Positions 1 through 10,088 of a stretch of 64,000 nucleotides of DNA are shown piece by piece (the stretch's first letter is position 1; every line of letters starts with the position of its first letter). The position numbers and the translations under genes are program-made. The notes beneath the pieces are model-generated. The model had not been told where the DNA came from, did no database searches, and worked only from the letters and a program-made list of their open reading frames with translations. This stretch comes from Parietichytrium sp. I65-24A. Its lineage: Eukaryota > Sar > Bigyra > Thraustochytrida > Thraustochytriidae. Location: the NCBI GenBank assembly GCA_012862575.1, contig BLSF01000002.1:1221653-1285652 (forward strand), given 5' to 3'.

Positions 1-1
1 G

Positions 2-1219
2 GTGGACCTATTTGCACCAGCTGCAGTCCGGCAGTTGTGCACAGCATCAACTATCCGGAATCGCGTGAACCAGGCACTTCGAAAGAATCTGCAGGAAAGC
101 GATATTGATCGCTTTACTACAAATGTGCTGACTCACGTTTCCAGCGAGGATGTTGATGGCGAGAACGATTCTGCCCCAAAATCCAGCATGGATGAAGGCG
201 AGGTACAGACTCGCTTTCTGCGGCAGAGCGCGGATGAGCTACTCGACAGCCTGAAAAGCACACCCAATAATTGGACCGTGGCGGTCGCCAAGACCTTGCA
301 GACGCACTTTTCTGCCGCCAGCTTTGATCGGGAAGATCTCAAAGCAGTTGCAGAGTTGTTTGCCGACAACCTATGCGGTAACTTGAAAAAGTGCTCGGAC
401 AAGTCCGCCGAAAGCGCCATTAAAACAATCGAGCTTGGGATTCAGTATGCACTGGACGATCCTGAAAATGTTGAGTATCTCTCGGTGCTCTTGCCGTTCA
501 CGAAAGTTCTTCGCAATAAGCACATCGGAACGCTCCAGGAGTTTTGGACAACACATATTACGAGCTTGCCCAAAGAAATCGCCGACGTCGTATTTGGGGA
601 GGAGACCGGGAAGAAAGACAAAACATTTGCAGCATTCGAACGAGCTCTCAAGGTGACCACGAAACGCGCACCTTCTGACGCAGGAGGCTCTGATGAGCTG
701 GAGAGCGATGATATTGAAAACTCTTCAGATGACTCTCAGCCCGCCTCGCGAAAGCGCAAGAACCGCCGTAGTGAACAGAGCATTGCGTCTTTGCGTCAGG
801 ACGGCAGCGAGCAAGGATCCGACGATGAGCTCGAAGCCTCTTCGAGCAAGCGACAAAAGAGCCTCGAAACTTCCCCCGATGAGCCTGATCGTCGAAAACG
901 GTCGTTGGAATCGTCTTCGGAGGGACCCGCCGACGACGCGAGCACGAAAGAAATCGAGAAAAATTTGTATGATTCTGACGATGCCCAGGGCCCCTCGACG
1001 AAAAAGAGGCGTTCTATGCCGATAAGAAGCGCAAAAGAAGTGGAAGGCGGCGAGAAATCTGATGCTCTTTTCGGTGAAGACAATGACGACACTGGCGCGG
1101 ACGCCGAGGAAGGCTCCGGCAAGCCTGATCCTGAAGCGCAGGATCCCGGCGCGGAAAGCGACTCGAGTGAAGAACTGGCTCTCGCATCACGTGCCAAATT
1201 GCCGAGAGATTCTCAGTAG
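2..1219 (+). CDS. Acidic, basic-patch-rich nuclear-type protein, 5' end outside window
   Basis: The frame is open from the first complete codon (position 2, GTG) to a TAG at 1217-1219, so this is the C-terminal 405 residues of a longer protein that starts upstream. The first ~220 residues look alpha-helical and globular. From ~220 onward the chain is low complexity, with alternating Asp/Glu/Ser runs and basic clusters (KRKNRR, KRQK, RRKR, KKRR) like nuclear localisation signals. This composition is common in nucleolar or chromatin proteins, but I see no diagnostic domain and assign no function. The overlapping minus-strand ORFs are shadows of the Ser/Glu-rich tail. Confidence 0.75.
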   Translation: MDLFAPAAVRQLCTASTIRNRVNQALRKNLQESDIDRFTTNVLTHVSSEDVDGENDSAPKSSMDEGEVQTRFLRQSADELLDSLKSTPNNWTVAVAKTLQTHFSAASFDREDLKAVAELFADNLCGNLKKCSDKSAESAIKTIELGIQYALDDPENVEYLSVLLPFTKVLRNKHIGTLQEFWTTHITSLPKEIADVVFGEETGKKDKTFAAFERALKVTTKRAPSDAGGSDELESDDIENSSDDSQPASRKRKNRRSEQSIASLRQDGSEQGSDDELEASSSKRQKSLETSPDEPDRRKRSLESSSEGPADDASTKEIEKNLYDSDDAQGPSTKKRRSMPIRSAKEVEGGEKSDALFGEDNDDTGADAEEGSGKPDPEAQDPGAESDSSEELALASRAKLPRDSQ

Positions 1220-1325
1220 CAGAGCCACAAGGGCTGAATTTTTTTTTGATGTTAGGTAAAGTACAAGTACAAACAAAGACAAGATTTATGCATACAAGTT
1301 CTTCTCTCACGCCTTTGAAGCAGGC

Positions 1326-1790
1326 TCATAAGATCGTGCGAGCCCATCCATCAGAAATTTGCCGTAAATACCTGCGACGTTCCTCGTCCCGCATGACTTC
1401 CACGAATGTCGCATAGTCAAAAATAGTCAAGATGGCGTGCACGAGCGCGAAGTGCTTGCCAGCGTGTTCGTCACTCAGATATTCTCCTACCTGCTCGAGA
1501 GAGTATCCTTTTCCAGCGACGGCTTGCTCGATTCGAGACTCAAACTCTTCGCAAAATTCCTGGTGGGCTTGTGTGTACTCTAGCTTGTGCTCGAACTTTT
1601 CCGCGCACTCTTTCCGCTCCTGCGCGTCGTCCACCTCGAACAACTCTTGCAGCTCCTCCATATACTTCCAAAGTCCGCGCTGGAACTCCTTGTCCAACAC
1701 GGCGCTCACCACTGCATGCGCCGCATCTTGCAGTCCTTCGTCTCTTCCACTCTCTTTGCTTTCCTGCCGGCCGCGCGAGCCTCGACGCAT
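1326..1790 (-). CDS. BART-domain protein (ARL2BP / CFAP36-like)
   Basis: The 154-residue reading uses the ATG at 1790; the open frame continues upstream to 1961 but crosses a CT-rich tract and looks non-coding. After a short basic N-terminus (residues 1-25), residues ~28-140 match the BART fold: a helix ending in a LDKEFQRGLW-type segment, the acidic KxEYTQAHQEFCEEFES helix, and a C-terminal IFDYATFVEVMRDEE helix. BART proteins (ARL2BP, CFAP36) bind GTP-loaded ARL2/ARL3 and act in ciliary and mitochondrial trafficking. The short length suits an ARL2BP-type protein; CFAP36 is longer. A sense-strand GA tract lies directly upstream (1791-1819). Confidence 0.75.
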   Translation of the reverse strand: MRRGSRGRQESKESGRDEGLQDAAHAVVSAVLDKEFQRGLWKYMEELQELFEVDDAQERKECAEKFEHKLEYTQAHQEFCEEFESRIEQAVAGKGYSLEQVGEYLSDEHAGKHFALVHAILTIFDYATFVEVMRDEERRRYLRQISDGWARTIL

Positions 1791-1819
1791 CTCTCTCTCT
1801 CTCCCTCGTTCTCTCTCCG
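1791..1819 (-). repeat. GA/CT microsatellite abutting a start codon
   Basis: A CT run on the plus strand, so GA on the sense strand, ends exactly at the ATG of the BART-domain gene. It probably lies in the 5' UTR or core promoter. It belongs to a recurring set of sense-strand GA tracts in this window. Confidence 0.7.
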
Positions 1820-1961
1820 TCGACCAATCAACGCCTCGCGCAAAGCCTCGCCTACATGGAAAGTATATCAAAGCGTCGATGGTATTCCAGTACCCTTTAC
1901 AACTGAGCAGACAGATGCGAAACCATTGTGGCAGCAGCTCCTTCAGCGCTCGGAAGCTCAC

Positions 1962-3943
1962 AGCCGACGCAATTACCGAGTGTAACGTGGGATCAGTTTG
2001 AGACTACTAGCTCTGGACCACAAGAGCGCAAGAGCGTAAATGTCCTGGGAAAAAAAAAGAGGAAGGCATGATGAACCGGTGAGTTGCGACTTGTCTCAAT
2101 CAACAATGTCAATCATCACGGGCTAACAAGAGACTTGGAGACCGCAGGAGCAGCACAGCCACAGCCACATGCACATGCACATCAAGCCTCAGCCACGATG
2201 ACCATCGCATGCGACACGCAGAGTCGGCCACCTTTCTTCGAACTAAACCTCCTTCCATCCGTCCGTCCGTCCGTCCATTCTCCATTTTGCGATCCGCTAT
2301 TTTGCATTTCGCATTTGGCATTCATTTCCCAAGTTGTATCTTCCAACTTTCACTTTTCATCTTTCACTTTGCTATCACAGCACCCAACCCGCGCAACCTG
2401 CGCGGCAGAGCAAACACTGCCAAACAACCCTCCCTAGCGTTTTGCCTATCTGCTGTAAACCCGGGCTTACGGCTCAACGGATCTAAACGCCGGGTCCCCC
2501 ATGACGTGTATGGAGAAAGTGGTCGCATATGCATGTGCGTCTCACGGACAGAATCGTTACGGGAGACAGCCGCTCGGCGATCGAATTTTGGAACAGTCTT
2601 TGGATGTCTTTGGTGGTGTCTTTGGGACCTGCGACCAAGAACCAAGCGACCCCCATAAGCAATGCAGTGCACAGACGAGCAAGCCTGGGCTTGACGAAAC
2701 AACTAAACAGCGAGATATAGCGAAACAGCGAACAATGAAAAGAGCGGCCAGGCCACACACTAGTCCGCGTCTGGCCTCAGACGCGCAAGAGCACAGGGAT
2801 GGCGATCCCTTTCGTTCCTTTCGTCCACGAATGAATACGAAAGAGCTGCTTTAGCATGCTTTAGCGCTGTTAGTGCGCGGCGCGGCGCACACTGTTGTTG
2901 GTACTGGTTCGGGTACTGAATGTACAGTAACCAAGTGGACTGCGGCGTTACGAACGTAGGGAGCGGCTACTAGGCGCGTAGAAGGTGGCATGATGGAGAG
3001 ACAGAGAGTGGCGAGCGGGATTGGGCTTGTGCCACTTTCGAAAGATGGAAGTGATGGAAGATCCAGGTTGCGTTTTTTGGTTTTAGTGGTTTTAGACAGC
3101 GCTCCTCTTCTTGTTGTGTGTCGTCACAGCGTCTCGCGCCGATTCATGATCTGCGATCTGCGATCTGCGATATGCGATCAACCATCGGGTCTCCGGGCAT
3201 GCACGCACCAGTGGCGGGGAAATTTGTCTTGTTTCAATCTGGGCAAATGGACAAGGACGAGAAGGAGGATCGTCTCGGCTGAACGGCTCAGAACGCTAAG
3301 AGGAGCAACTATCCTTTTGAGATTGGTGTGTGATTGAAGATGATAGAAGTCACAAAGTAGCAAGTGTGCGTGTGCTCCGTGGTCTAGGCGGCTCTAAGAC
3401 ACACTTGGATTGCGTTCATTCTCCTGATCGCGCGAAAGCCGGCGCAAGGAGGAGGGGGAGGTTGGCCAAGTAGAGGAGTCCAAGGAGAGAGAGGCGAGAA
3501 GGACGGCTTGACAAGCACTTTGTGGCATTGAGAGTCGACTGCGAGTTGAGAGGGAAGGAGCCCTGGTTTCAGCCACTTTGCAGGTGCTGGGTTGGCCATT
3601 GGTCTTCTGGCGTGTCTGGCGAATGAATTGCATGGGAAAATAAAACTACAAAAGGTGACAGCACGAGTCTTGTGACCTTGATAGATTCAAAATCAGACCA
3701 ACGAAACAAGAGAGAGTGAGCCCTTTTTTCTCAGGCGTGTGTGTGAGTGTGTGAGTGAGTTTGTGGTGGCATGCGAGGACATTGCGAAAACCACGGTTGA
3801 TTGCTGCGTCGTCTTGCTCACATCTTGCCCTTGACAAGAGCCGGCAAAACCCAAACGCAGAGACTCGAGAGACTCGAGAGACTGGATAACCAAGGCAAAC
3901 CAAACCCAGATCTTCCGAATTCCGAAAAGCACGAATCCCAACC
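1962..3943. other. Gene-free stretch with simple repeats
   Basis: I see no convincing gene in these 2 kb. The open frames are short, overlap on both strands and have no domain. A TCCG tetranucleotide run lies at 2255-2276 and a 7-base GATCTGC tandem repeat at 3148-3179. The right part must hold the promoter of the GH19 gene. Confidence 0.6.
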
Positions 3944-5815
3944 ATGAAGGTCGCTCTGCTTCTGGGGGCTGCGTGCTCGATTTGGTCCGGCGAAGCGAAA
4001 TGTATCACAATCAGCCCGGTCGTTCCAACGGATGAGTGGTGCGAGCTGAACGGGTGCGAGGAAAACTACCCACAGTACTGCAAAGAAGTGCCAGATTCCG
4101 CGACGTACTCGCCAACCACCGCTGGAGACTCAGGCAACGGTTGCCTGGAGGGTTCCTTCGACATACAATACAGCAACCTTGGCCAGGAAATCGAAAGCGC
4201 CGCAACTGAGCTCGTGCAAGTCGAGATCCCAACCTCAATGAGCGTTACCGTCGAAGTGGTCACCGGAAGTGCGTACTCTCTTCAGATTCTCAGCAAAACC
4301 GCAAAAGAGATTGCTCTTGTGACAAACCTGGTTAGCAAAGACGGCGTTGTGTTGCTTGCTCGTATCCAAGACACTCTGAATAACTTGAATTACACCTCCT
4401 CAGGAGATAGCCTTTCTTCTGACGCTGCCAAGCTCTCCAAGCTTCAGGCTGGTTTGGTTGCTGCAGGAGTCGCTCTAGTTGGCCAGCAACAGAACCGCGC
4501 CGGGGCTCTTGTGCTGGCTACCGCAGCGATGGGAGCCTGTGCAAATGGAGCTTGCTCCAACGAACTCGTGGTGCGCATGACCATACCTTCGACCTCGGCC
4601 TGGGCCCAATCGGGGAAGGTGAAGACCAGCGTAGTGCAGAACAACGGAGGTGCAGTGGCGTTCCTTGACTTTAGCTCGGGAAGTCCCACCCCGGCACCCG
4701 TAACGGCGCCCGTGACAGCGCCCGTAACGGCGCCCGTAACAGCGCCAACGACGGCCCCTGGTTCCACCGGGGTGGCAGAGCAAGTCTATGCCGCATTGAC
4801 AGCAAAGAAGGCTAGCATTGACAGCCAGGTCCTTGTGACGGAAGCCGGGCCATCGACTCTCTATCGCTTCGATGACCTTTTAAAAGCAGTCAAGGTGATG
4901 CACGACACCGGGGCAGGTTCAATGAGGTTTTACGTAGGAGCTGACACTGATGGGACAAACGCAGTGAAATACGGTCTCTTGAACATCGCTGCATTTCTTG
5001 CGCAGAGCATGCAAGAGACCATTCGCTACGACGCTTGCGATGAGAACAGCTGGGACACGGTGATGGTAAATGGAGCTGCAAAGTACCCAATCAGTAACTC
5101 TTGCGGTCAATTGGGTCAGAGTTATCAGTCTTACACTTGCGGGGCAGGAGAGGAGCACATGCAGTGCGCAATCGACCCCAACATGCAAATTACTGCAAGC
5201 ACCACCGCTACTTGGTGGGGGGCACCTGGGCCGATGCGATGTGCGCCAAAGTCTGTGATTGCCACAACAGGTTACTGGGACGCCAGCGTGAGCTGCCCAA
5301 ACAACGTATGTTCCGCCTATCCTGGTCAGAAGGGAGGCGCTGAAGTACAGGGAAATGTGGCAAGCAATTCGGGTCGCACCGACATTGAGGGCTGTTGCTG
5401 GTGGGGGCGCGGAGTGATTCAGACTACCGGGCCTTGCAACATCGGCAAGCTCAACTACTACCTAGGTGCAAAAGCTGCATCCGATGGGAGGACCAGCGCG
5501 TTTCCGGATGTGAACTTTTGCACAACGCCAGACGCCATTTGCGCCAGCACGAAATATCCAGAGCTGCGCTGGGTGGCTGGGCTGTTCTATTGGATGAACA
5601 GCGTGGAGGCGTTTGCCACCGCAGAGTTCAACTACATGGCTCAGCTCAAGGCCTTTGCTGACGGCGGATTCCAAGGCACGGGTTTCATTGATGCCGTTTC
5701 CGGAATTGTGAATCGCGGTTGTCCAAAGCTCACTTGCTCCTCCGGCGAGGTGGACGGCGTGGCTAACCGTCGTGCGTACTTTTCCACTGCCCTCGCAAAC
5801 CTTGGGCTCGTATAG
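3944..5815 (+). CDS. Secreted GH19 chitinase-like protein with novel N-terminal region and PT-rich linker
   Basis: This 623-residue protein begins with a signal peptide (MKVALLLGAACSIWSGEAKC). Residues ~20-245 form a Cys-containing region I do not recognise. A linker at ~247-275 repeats Val-Thr-Ala-Pro (12-base DNA unit, about 4684-4760). Residues ~280-620 match glycoside hydrolase family 19: FLAQSMQETI carries the probable catalytic acid E358, CCWWGRGVIQTTG is the family's substrate-cleft segment, and a LRWVAGLFYWMN helix follows. GH19 enzymes hydrolyse beta-1,4-GlcNAc chains in chitin, and some relatives act on peptidoglycan. Many cysteines imply disulfides and an extracellular location. 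The N-terminal part could bind substrate or the cell surface. The ATG at 3944 is the natural start because the signal peptide follows at once. Confidence 0.88.
   Translation: MKVALLLGAACSIWSGEAKCITISPVVPTDEWCELNGCEENYPQYCKEVPDSATYSPTTAGDSGNGCLEGSFDIQYSNLGQEIESAATELVQVEIPTSMSVTVEVVTGSAYSLQILSKTAKEIALVTNLVSKDGVVLLARIQDTLNNLNYTSSGDSLSSDAAKLSKLQAGLVAAGVALVGQQQNRAGALVLATAAMGACANGACSNELVVRMTIPSTSAWAQSGKVKTSVVQNNGGAVAFLDFSSGSPTPAPVTAPVTAPVTAPVTAPTTAPGSTGVAEQVYAALTAKKASIDSQVLVTEAGPSTLYRFDDLLKAVKVMHDTGAGSMRFYVGADTDGTNAVKYGLLNIAAFLAQSMQETIRYDACDENSWDTVMVNGAAKYPISNSCGQLGQSYQSYTCGAGEEHMQCAIDPNMQITASTTATWWGAPGPMRCAPKSVIATTGYWDASVSCPNNVCSAYPGQKGGAEVQGNVASNSGRTDIEGCCWWGRGVIQTTGPCNIGKLNYYLGAKAASDGRTSAFPDVNFCTTPDAICASTKYPELRWVAGLFYWMNSVEAFATAEFNYMAQLKAFADGGFQGTGFIDAVSGIVNRGCPKLTCSSGEVDGVANRRAYFSTALANLGLV
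4684..4762 (+). repeat. 12-bp coding tandem repeat (Val-Thr-Ala-Pro linker)
   Basis: About four copies of a 12-base unit (gcgcccgtaacg type) encode the Pro/Thr linker of the GH19 protein. Such linkers are usually O-glycosylated and vary in copy number. Confidence 0.85.
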
Positions 5816-6530
5816 ATGTCAAATCAAATTACCTTCGGGATCCTGGCACAAGACATCTCCGGAGCAAGGGCACTACTTCCATCTTAACCTATTATTAAGC
5901 TCACTGTGAACTCCATCAATCAAACCATTCATCACCACTTGAGGCCCCTGGTTTTAGCCAGGCTGGTCCTGTGCAGTTTCTTGCGAAGAAGCCAGTTACC
6001 TAGGCAAGCTGCATCACTCAGGCATCTTGTAGAGAGCTCCTTTGAGCTCTGAATTCTGAAGAAGATTCTGGCGAACAAAGACTTGAATGGGTGAAAGAGT
6101 CTATGTTTTGTATATATGTAGCTGGTGATTGCTCATCGACCGTCACTGATTTGACGTGAATTCTGATCAATGAAAGATGTCACTGTATCCTTTCATTAGC
6201 GACCGTTGTCACAGAGTCAGGACTCCCAACTTGATTGAACTGAACTTCGAACTTGAGCTGAACTTTAAGATCCGTTAAGTATCTCGTATGCCAGTGGTTG
6301 AAAAAAAAGGGTCAAATAGGAAACAAATGCTCCATTCATTAATAGCTTCGTGACCGTGGCACCTGAGTGGAGAAACATGAACATCTGCTCCAGGTGTTGT
6401 CCGCGGACATAACTCAAGAACACTTCGTCAAGACTCTCGATCTCGTCGAAAGGCAATCAATCCCCAGACATCCTCAGCTCAGGATCCATACAACACATCG
6501 ACTCAGTCCCAAAAGTAAGCGCCTCGCAAG
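5816..6530. other. Gene-free stretch
   Basis: AT-richer spacer between the GH19 gene and the Gag-like ORF. Only one short minus-strand frame (6265-6456) occurs, with no domain. I see no LTR-like direct repeat here. Confidence 0.55.
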
Positions 6531-7241
6531 ATGACCACGCCTGAGCGGTCAAGCAGTGCGCTCGCGGCAGAACGAGTGAGCAAAGTAGCTTCTCCGTCTC
6601 CTTCCCCGCCGCTCAATCAAGATGCCTCCCAGACGAGAATTCTGCATTCCTCCGTGCACAGTCTGCGCGTTCAAAAGTTCCGTGGTGATCCGCCAACCTG
6701 GAAAACCTTTGAGAGGCAGTTCAAGAAGCTTGCAAAGTCTTACAGTCTTGAAATTACGGAAGATCTCTCGCCGTTACAGAGAAACGATCTTTTCTTCTTG
6801 CTTCACGAACACACGGCGCGGAAATTTCTCCCGCTTCTCCTTCGGAATAATAAAGAATTAGACGGTTGCGTGGCTTTCGAGAACCTCAAACACGATTTCG
6901 GACTCGAGACCATGACTTATAAGTGCCAAATCGTCCTCCACAGAGTCAAGAGTAAACCTCGTGCAACCTCACTCCAGAAAGGACTTACTCTTGTTGAACA
7001 CTGGGCAATTGAAGATGAAGAATGGATTGAGGAAGGCCTCGACTTGTGGCACTTGGCAGCTATTCACAGACTCCAGGTCGCCAGGGAGATGTGGCCTGAG
7101 GCGAAAGATCGCATCAACTTGATCATCAGCACCCTTGACCTATACTTACAAGGTGAGACCGGACGGGACGCGTACATGCGAATAATGAATGTGCTTCGCT
7201 GGCTTCTATTGGAGTTTGCAACAAGCCGAAATCGACGATAG
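6531..7241 (+). CDS. Gag-like orphan ORF (possible retrotransposon remnant or domesticated gene)
   Basis: A 236-residue ORF with its ATG at 6531. After a Ser/Pro-rich N-terminus, residues ~45-125 resemble the Gag region of LTR retrotransposons: a start of the VQKFRGDPPTWKTFERQF type, a helical core, a KFLPLLL segment, then FENLKHDFG (compare 'aW..L...Fg' in copia and Pao Gag). No zinc knuckle, protease, integrase or reverse transcriptase follows, and the next 700 bases are repeats. It could be a decayed element or a host gene derived from one. The family call rests on a weak visual pattern, and it could also be a lineage-specific host protein. Confidence 0.5.
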   Translation: MTTPERSSSALAAERVSKVASPSPSPPLNQDASQTRILHSSVHSLRVQKFRGDPPTWKTFERQFKKLAKSYSLEITEDLSPLQRNDLFFLLHEHTARKFLPLLLRNNKELDGCVAFENLKHDFGLETMTYKCQIVLHRVKSKPRATSLQKGLTLVEHWAIEDEEWIEEGLDLWHLAAIHRLQVAREMWPEAKDRINLIISTLDLYLQGETGRDAYMRIMNVLRWLLLEFATSRNRR

Positions 7242-7604
7242 CTCTTTTGAGCTCTGCTCTCGCTCGCCGTGATCCAGATTGCTGCGCTCCGTCTTTCTGT
7301 GTCATATAAAAGTAATGATGGCGGCCAAACGTTTCAAGGCCCAAAATGGAGCATCACCATCAATCATAACATATATATCGAATGCTCAAACCCAACCTCA
7401 AGGTCTCGAGAGGCATCACCGTAACGCCCGGCTCTCCCGACAGAAAAGGGCGGCAACTTTCGATGGCCGCACTGTCCTGGCCCGGCCAGCTTCATGCATT
7501 CAAGTTCCGTAAATCAAAAAGCAAAGAGAGAGCACAAACAAATGTCTCTCTGTTCACAGTCAGTTCAAAGCCCTCGGTCCTTCTCCATCGAACGATCGTG
7601 CGCA

Positions 7605-7672
7605 ATCGATCAATCGTTCAATCAACCAATCAATCCATCTCAACCAATCAACCAATCAATCAATCAATCAAC
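7605..7672. repeat. CAAT-type tetranucleotide repeats
   Basis: Runs of CAAT/CAAC upstream of the methyltransferase gene. The open frames across 7382-7858 are products of this repeat rather than genes. Confidence 0.8.
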
Positions 7673-7925
7673 AAAACACCAATCTCCATGCAAACATCCG
7701 TTCACCAACACTCTTTCAAAGTTTGTCAGTCCAGTCAATCATCAACCGATTCGCCTCACTCGACAGCGCGAACAGCACCCACCCACTCGCGCTCCATCTG
7801 CGCGCCTCGCCCGTCGCAAGGTGGCTCTGGACTAGGTCCCTCCGGTCCAGACAGCTAGCGAAGGAGAGCAGCACAGGAGCACAGCACCAGACGACCACAG
7901 GACCAGACGACCAGAGAGGAGACCG

Positions 7926-9098
7926 ATGTCGCAGCAGTACTTTGACAGCGACTTTGCGTGGGCCGACGCGGCCGCGGAGCGTCACGAGCGATGCCAAGGT
8001 GAGTGAGTGAGTGAGTGAGTGAGTGAGTGAGTGAGCGGAAGAGAAGAGAAGTGGAAACTTGCGGCTGGCTGGAACTGAGTGGCGCCGACTGCCGACTGCC
8101 GACTGGGTGGTTTTGGCAAGGACGAGATGTGACGTGATGAGACTGGATGGAAGTGATTGATGGACTGGACTGGACTGGGCTGAAATGTAGTGCTATGATG
8201 GGACGCTGCAGGGAGCGAAGCGCCGCCGCTGGTGAGCGAGGAGGAGGCGCTGCAGGCGAAGGAGGCGCTGTCTGGAAGATGGGAGGTGTTTTACCAGCAG
8301 CATGAGAACAAATTTTTCAAGCCCAGAGCGTACCTGGTGCACGCGTTTCCTGAGCTGGGCATGGCACAAGCGACCGATAAACTAGCGGTCGTTGGCGAAG
8401 TTGGATGTGGCACCGGGTCGTCGATATTGCCTTTGTTGCGCAGCTGGCCGCGGATGCAGGCGCGGGTTCTGGACGTCTCGGCCAGCGCGATCTCCGCGTT
8501 GGAGCAGCAGCTGGATGAGGAAACACAGAAGAGATGCAGCGCAGCGGTGTGCGATGTGGTGAGCGAGGATCTGCCTTTCGAAGATGACTCGCTAGATTTT
8601 TGTTTGCTAGTTTTTACATTGTCTGCAATAACTCCTGAAAGGCACATGGACGTTCTGGGGAAAGTGTTCCGCTCTTTAAAGCCCGGCGGGTACCTCTTGT
8701 TTCGAGACTATGGCCTATATGACATGGTTCAACTCCGTTGCGAGAAGCGCATTGGAGAGAATCAGTAAGTGGCGGCGTATCTTTTTTTTTGGAAATCGAA
8801 GCTGGTGTTGAATCAAGGAAGCTTTGTTATCTTCTGACTGTCAAGAGATGAATAACTCGCCAGGTATATTAAAAGCGATGGGATACAGTGTTATTTCTTC
8901 TCGCGGGACTCGTTTCTTGCGACGTGCAGTTCCATTGGCTTTGAGACGCCGAGTGAGAGCGACTGTAAATATTGCACTGTTCGCAATGTGAACAGGAAAA
9001 AGCAGATCAACATCGACCGTGTGTTTTTAAATGCTTCAGTCCGCAAACCATTAACTCAGGCGGGTCCGAACGCGGTCACCGACGATGGTATAAACTAG
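7926..9098 (+). CDS. METTL2/METTL6-type tRNA N3-methylcytidine methyltransferase (3 exons)
   Basis: Three exons join in frame: 7926-7998, 8212-8764 and 8864-9098, giving 286 residues, about the length of METTL6. Introns are 7999-8211 (gtgagt..cag) and 8765-8863 (gtaagt..cag). Exon 1 encodes MSQQYFDSDFAWADAAAERH; exon 2 holds the family segment WEVFYQQHENKFFKPR, then SAM-binding motif I (VGEVGCGTGSS), an LDVSASAI acidic loop, and LKPGGYLLFRDYGLYD. Exon 3 completes RIGENQYIKSDG, YFFSRD and the conserved VNRKKQINIDRVFLN end. The family methylates C32 in tRNA-Ser/Thr anticodon loops, sometimes with seryl-tRNA synthetase as partner. Without exons 1 and 3 the protein would lack both family-specific ends, which supports the splicing. 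I cannot separate METTL2 from METTL6 by eye. Confidence 0.88.
7999..8034 (+). repeat. GTGA tandem repeat starting at a splice donor
   Basis: About nine GTGA/GAGT units begin exactly at the intron 1 donor of the methyltransferase gene, so every unit repeats a GTGAGT donor consensus. Confidence 0.85.
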
Positions 9099-9137
9099 AG
9101 GCGGGTAGTAGGGGATGGGTTCAGAATGATAGTGTGT

Positions 9138-10088
9138 TCACTTTTTCTTCTTTCCTTTCTTGGCTTGAAAACTTTGCCATCCTTGTTTCTTTTGGTCCAT
9201 AATGAGATCCTTTTGCGCGTCCTTCGTTTCACGTTTGAGCTTGTCAAGCGTCTTCTTTTTCTTCCTCTTGACTGCTTCAGTGTCAGTGTCTTTCACTTGC
9301 AAGTGTTTCGGAACTTGCGCTACCACAGCGTTTGCAGTCAAACTCGAGTCGTCAGCTGGAAAGTCGAATTTCAAATGTTCGAATGCCACCTCTTCCTGGT
9401 TTTTGTACTTTTCGTACTGCACCACGCAGCCGTTGGTGGTTACCTGCATGACCACCACTGGGTACCATTTGCTATCTCCGGAGAATCGTGCTTCGGCGCT
9501 CATCCCAATGAGCACCTTCGTTCTGTCGTAAGTCGAAGCGTTTTTAATCGGCCGAACTCTGCTAGCTTTAATTCTCTTTTCCTCTCCATTGTGCAAGTAC
9601 AATACCCGCACCATTCCGTCTTCATCTGCTGGTCCTTTCAGCACTGCGCCTTGCCACACGTCATTGCCATCGTCGTATGCCTCGCACCGGCTTCCGGGAA
9701 TGATCGCGTCTCGTAGTCCTATCGATTTTGCCTTTTTCGAGGGCAGCGATGCCATCACTTCATCTATGCCTGCAGCAGGACGCTTCTCCGGCATAGGCTT
9801 TGCCGGCTCCGCCCCTGCAGACTCCTCCACTGCTACTTGCTCAATTTTATTGACGTGAGACGCTTTGACATCATCATCATCATCATCATGATCATCAACA
9901 GATGTGACTTTTTTGCTCTCACCCTCACCCTCGCCGTCCTCCTCGTCATCGCTTTCGTCCGAGTCATCAACAGCCGCCATGGCTTCTTTCAGCGCGTCAA
10001 CCAGCTCCTTATAAGCAGGGTTGCCAGGGTCCTTTTCCAGCATGGCCTCGGCTTGCGCCAGCTGCTCTTCTAGTCCGTTCAAGTCCAT
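9138..10088 (-). CDS. SMNDC1: SMNDC1/SPF30-like splicing factor
   Basis: This 316-residue protein starts at the ATG at 10088 (MDLNGLEEQLAQAEAMLEKD). The open frame extends to 10217 but the extra part lacks family similarity. The N-terminal helical pair (residues 1-45) matches SPF30. Then comes an acidic Asp/Glu stretch (~47-75) encoded partly by a CAT repeat, a Tudor domain (~130-180, RCEAYDDGNDVWQGAV), a second Tudor-like segment (~194-245, SAEARFSGDSKWYPVVV), and a Lys-rich C-terminus ending in KKQGWQSFQAKKGKKKK. SMNDC1 binds symmetric dimethyl-arginine on Sm and other spliceosomal proteins and is needed for tri-snRNP joining in the nucleus. Human SMNDC1 has one Tudor domain, so the second segment may be a divergent copy or a family extension. 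Confidence 0.85.
   Translation of the reverse strand: MDLNGLEEQLAQAEAMLEKDPGNPAYKELVDALKEAMAAVDDSDESDDEEDGEGEGESKKVTSVDDHDDDDDDVKASHVNKIEQVAVEESAGAEPAKPMPEKRPAAGIDEVMASLPSKKAKSIGLRDAIIPGSRCEAYDDGNDVWQGAVLKGPADEDGMVRVLYLHNGEEKRIKASRVRPIKNASTYDRTKVLIGMSAEARFSGDSKWYPVVVMQVTTNGCVVQYEKYKNQEEVAFEHLKFDFPADDSSLTANAVVAQVPKHLQVKDTDTEAVKRKKKKTLDKLKRETKDAQKDLIMDQKKQGWQSFQAKKGKKKK
9867..9898. repeat. CAT trinucleotide run coding poly-Asp
   Basis: A trinucleotide repeat inside the SMNDC1-like gene encodes a run of aspartates. Confidence 0.8.

Noticed and set aside
1962-2437. Candidate histidine/serine-rich small proteins
   Set aside because: Opposite-strand frames are equally open, and the DNA is repeat-rich, so neither is supported.
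7382-7858. 158- and 113-residue ORFs in the CAAT repeats
   Set aside because: Low-complexity translation of tetranucleotide repeats; no domain and no ATG context worth keeping.
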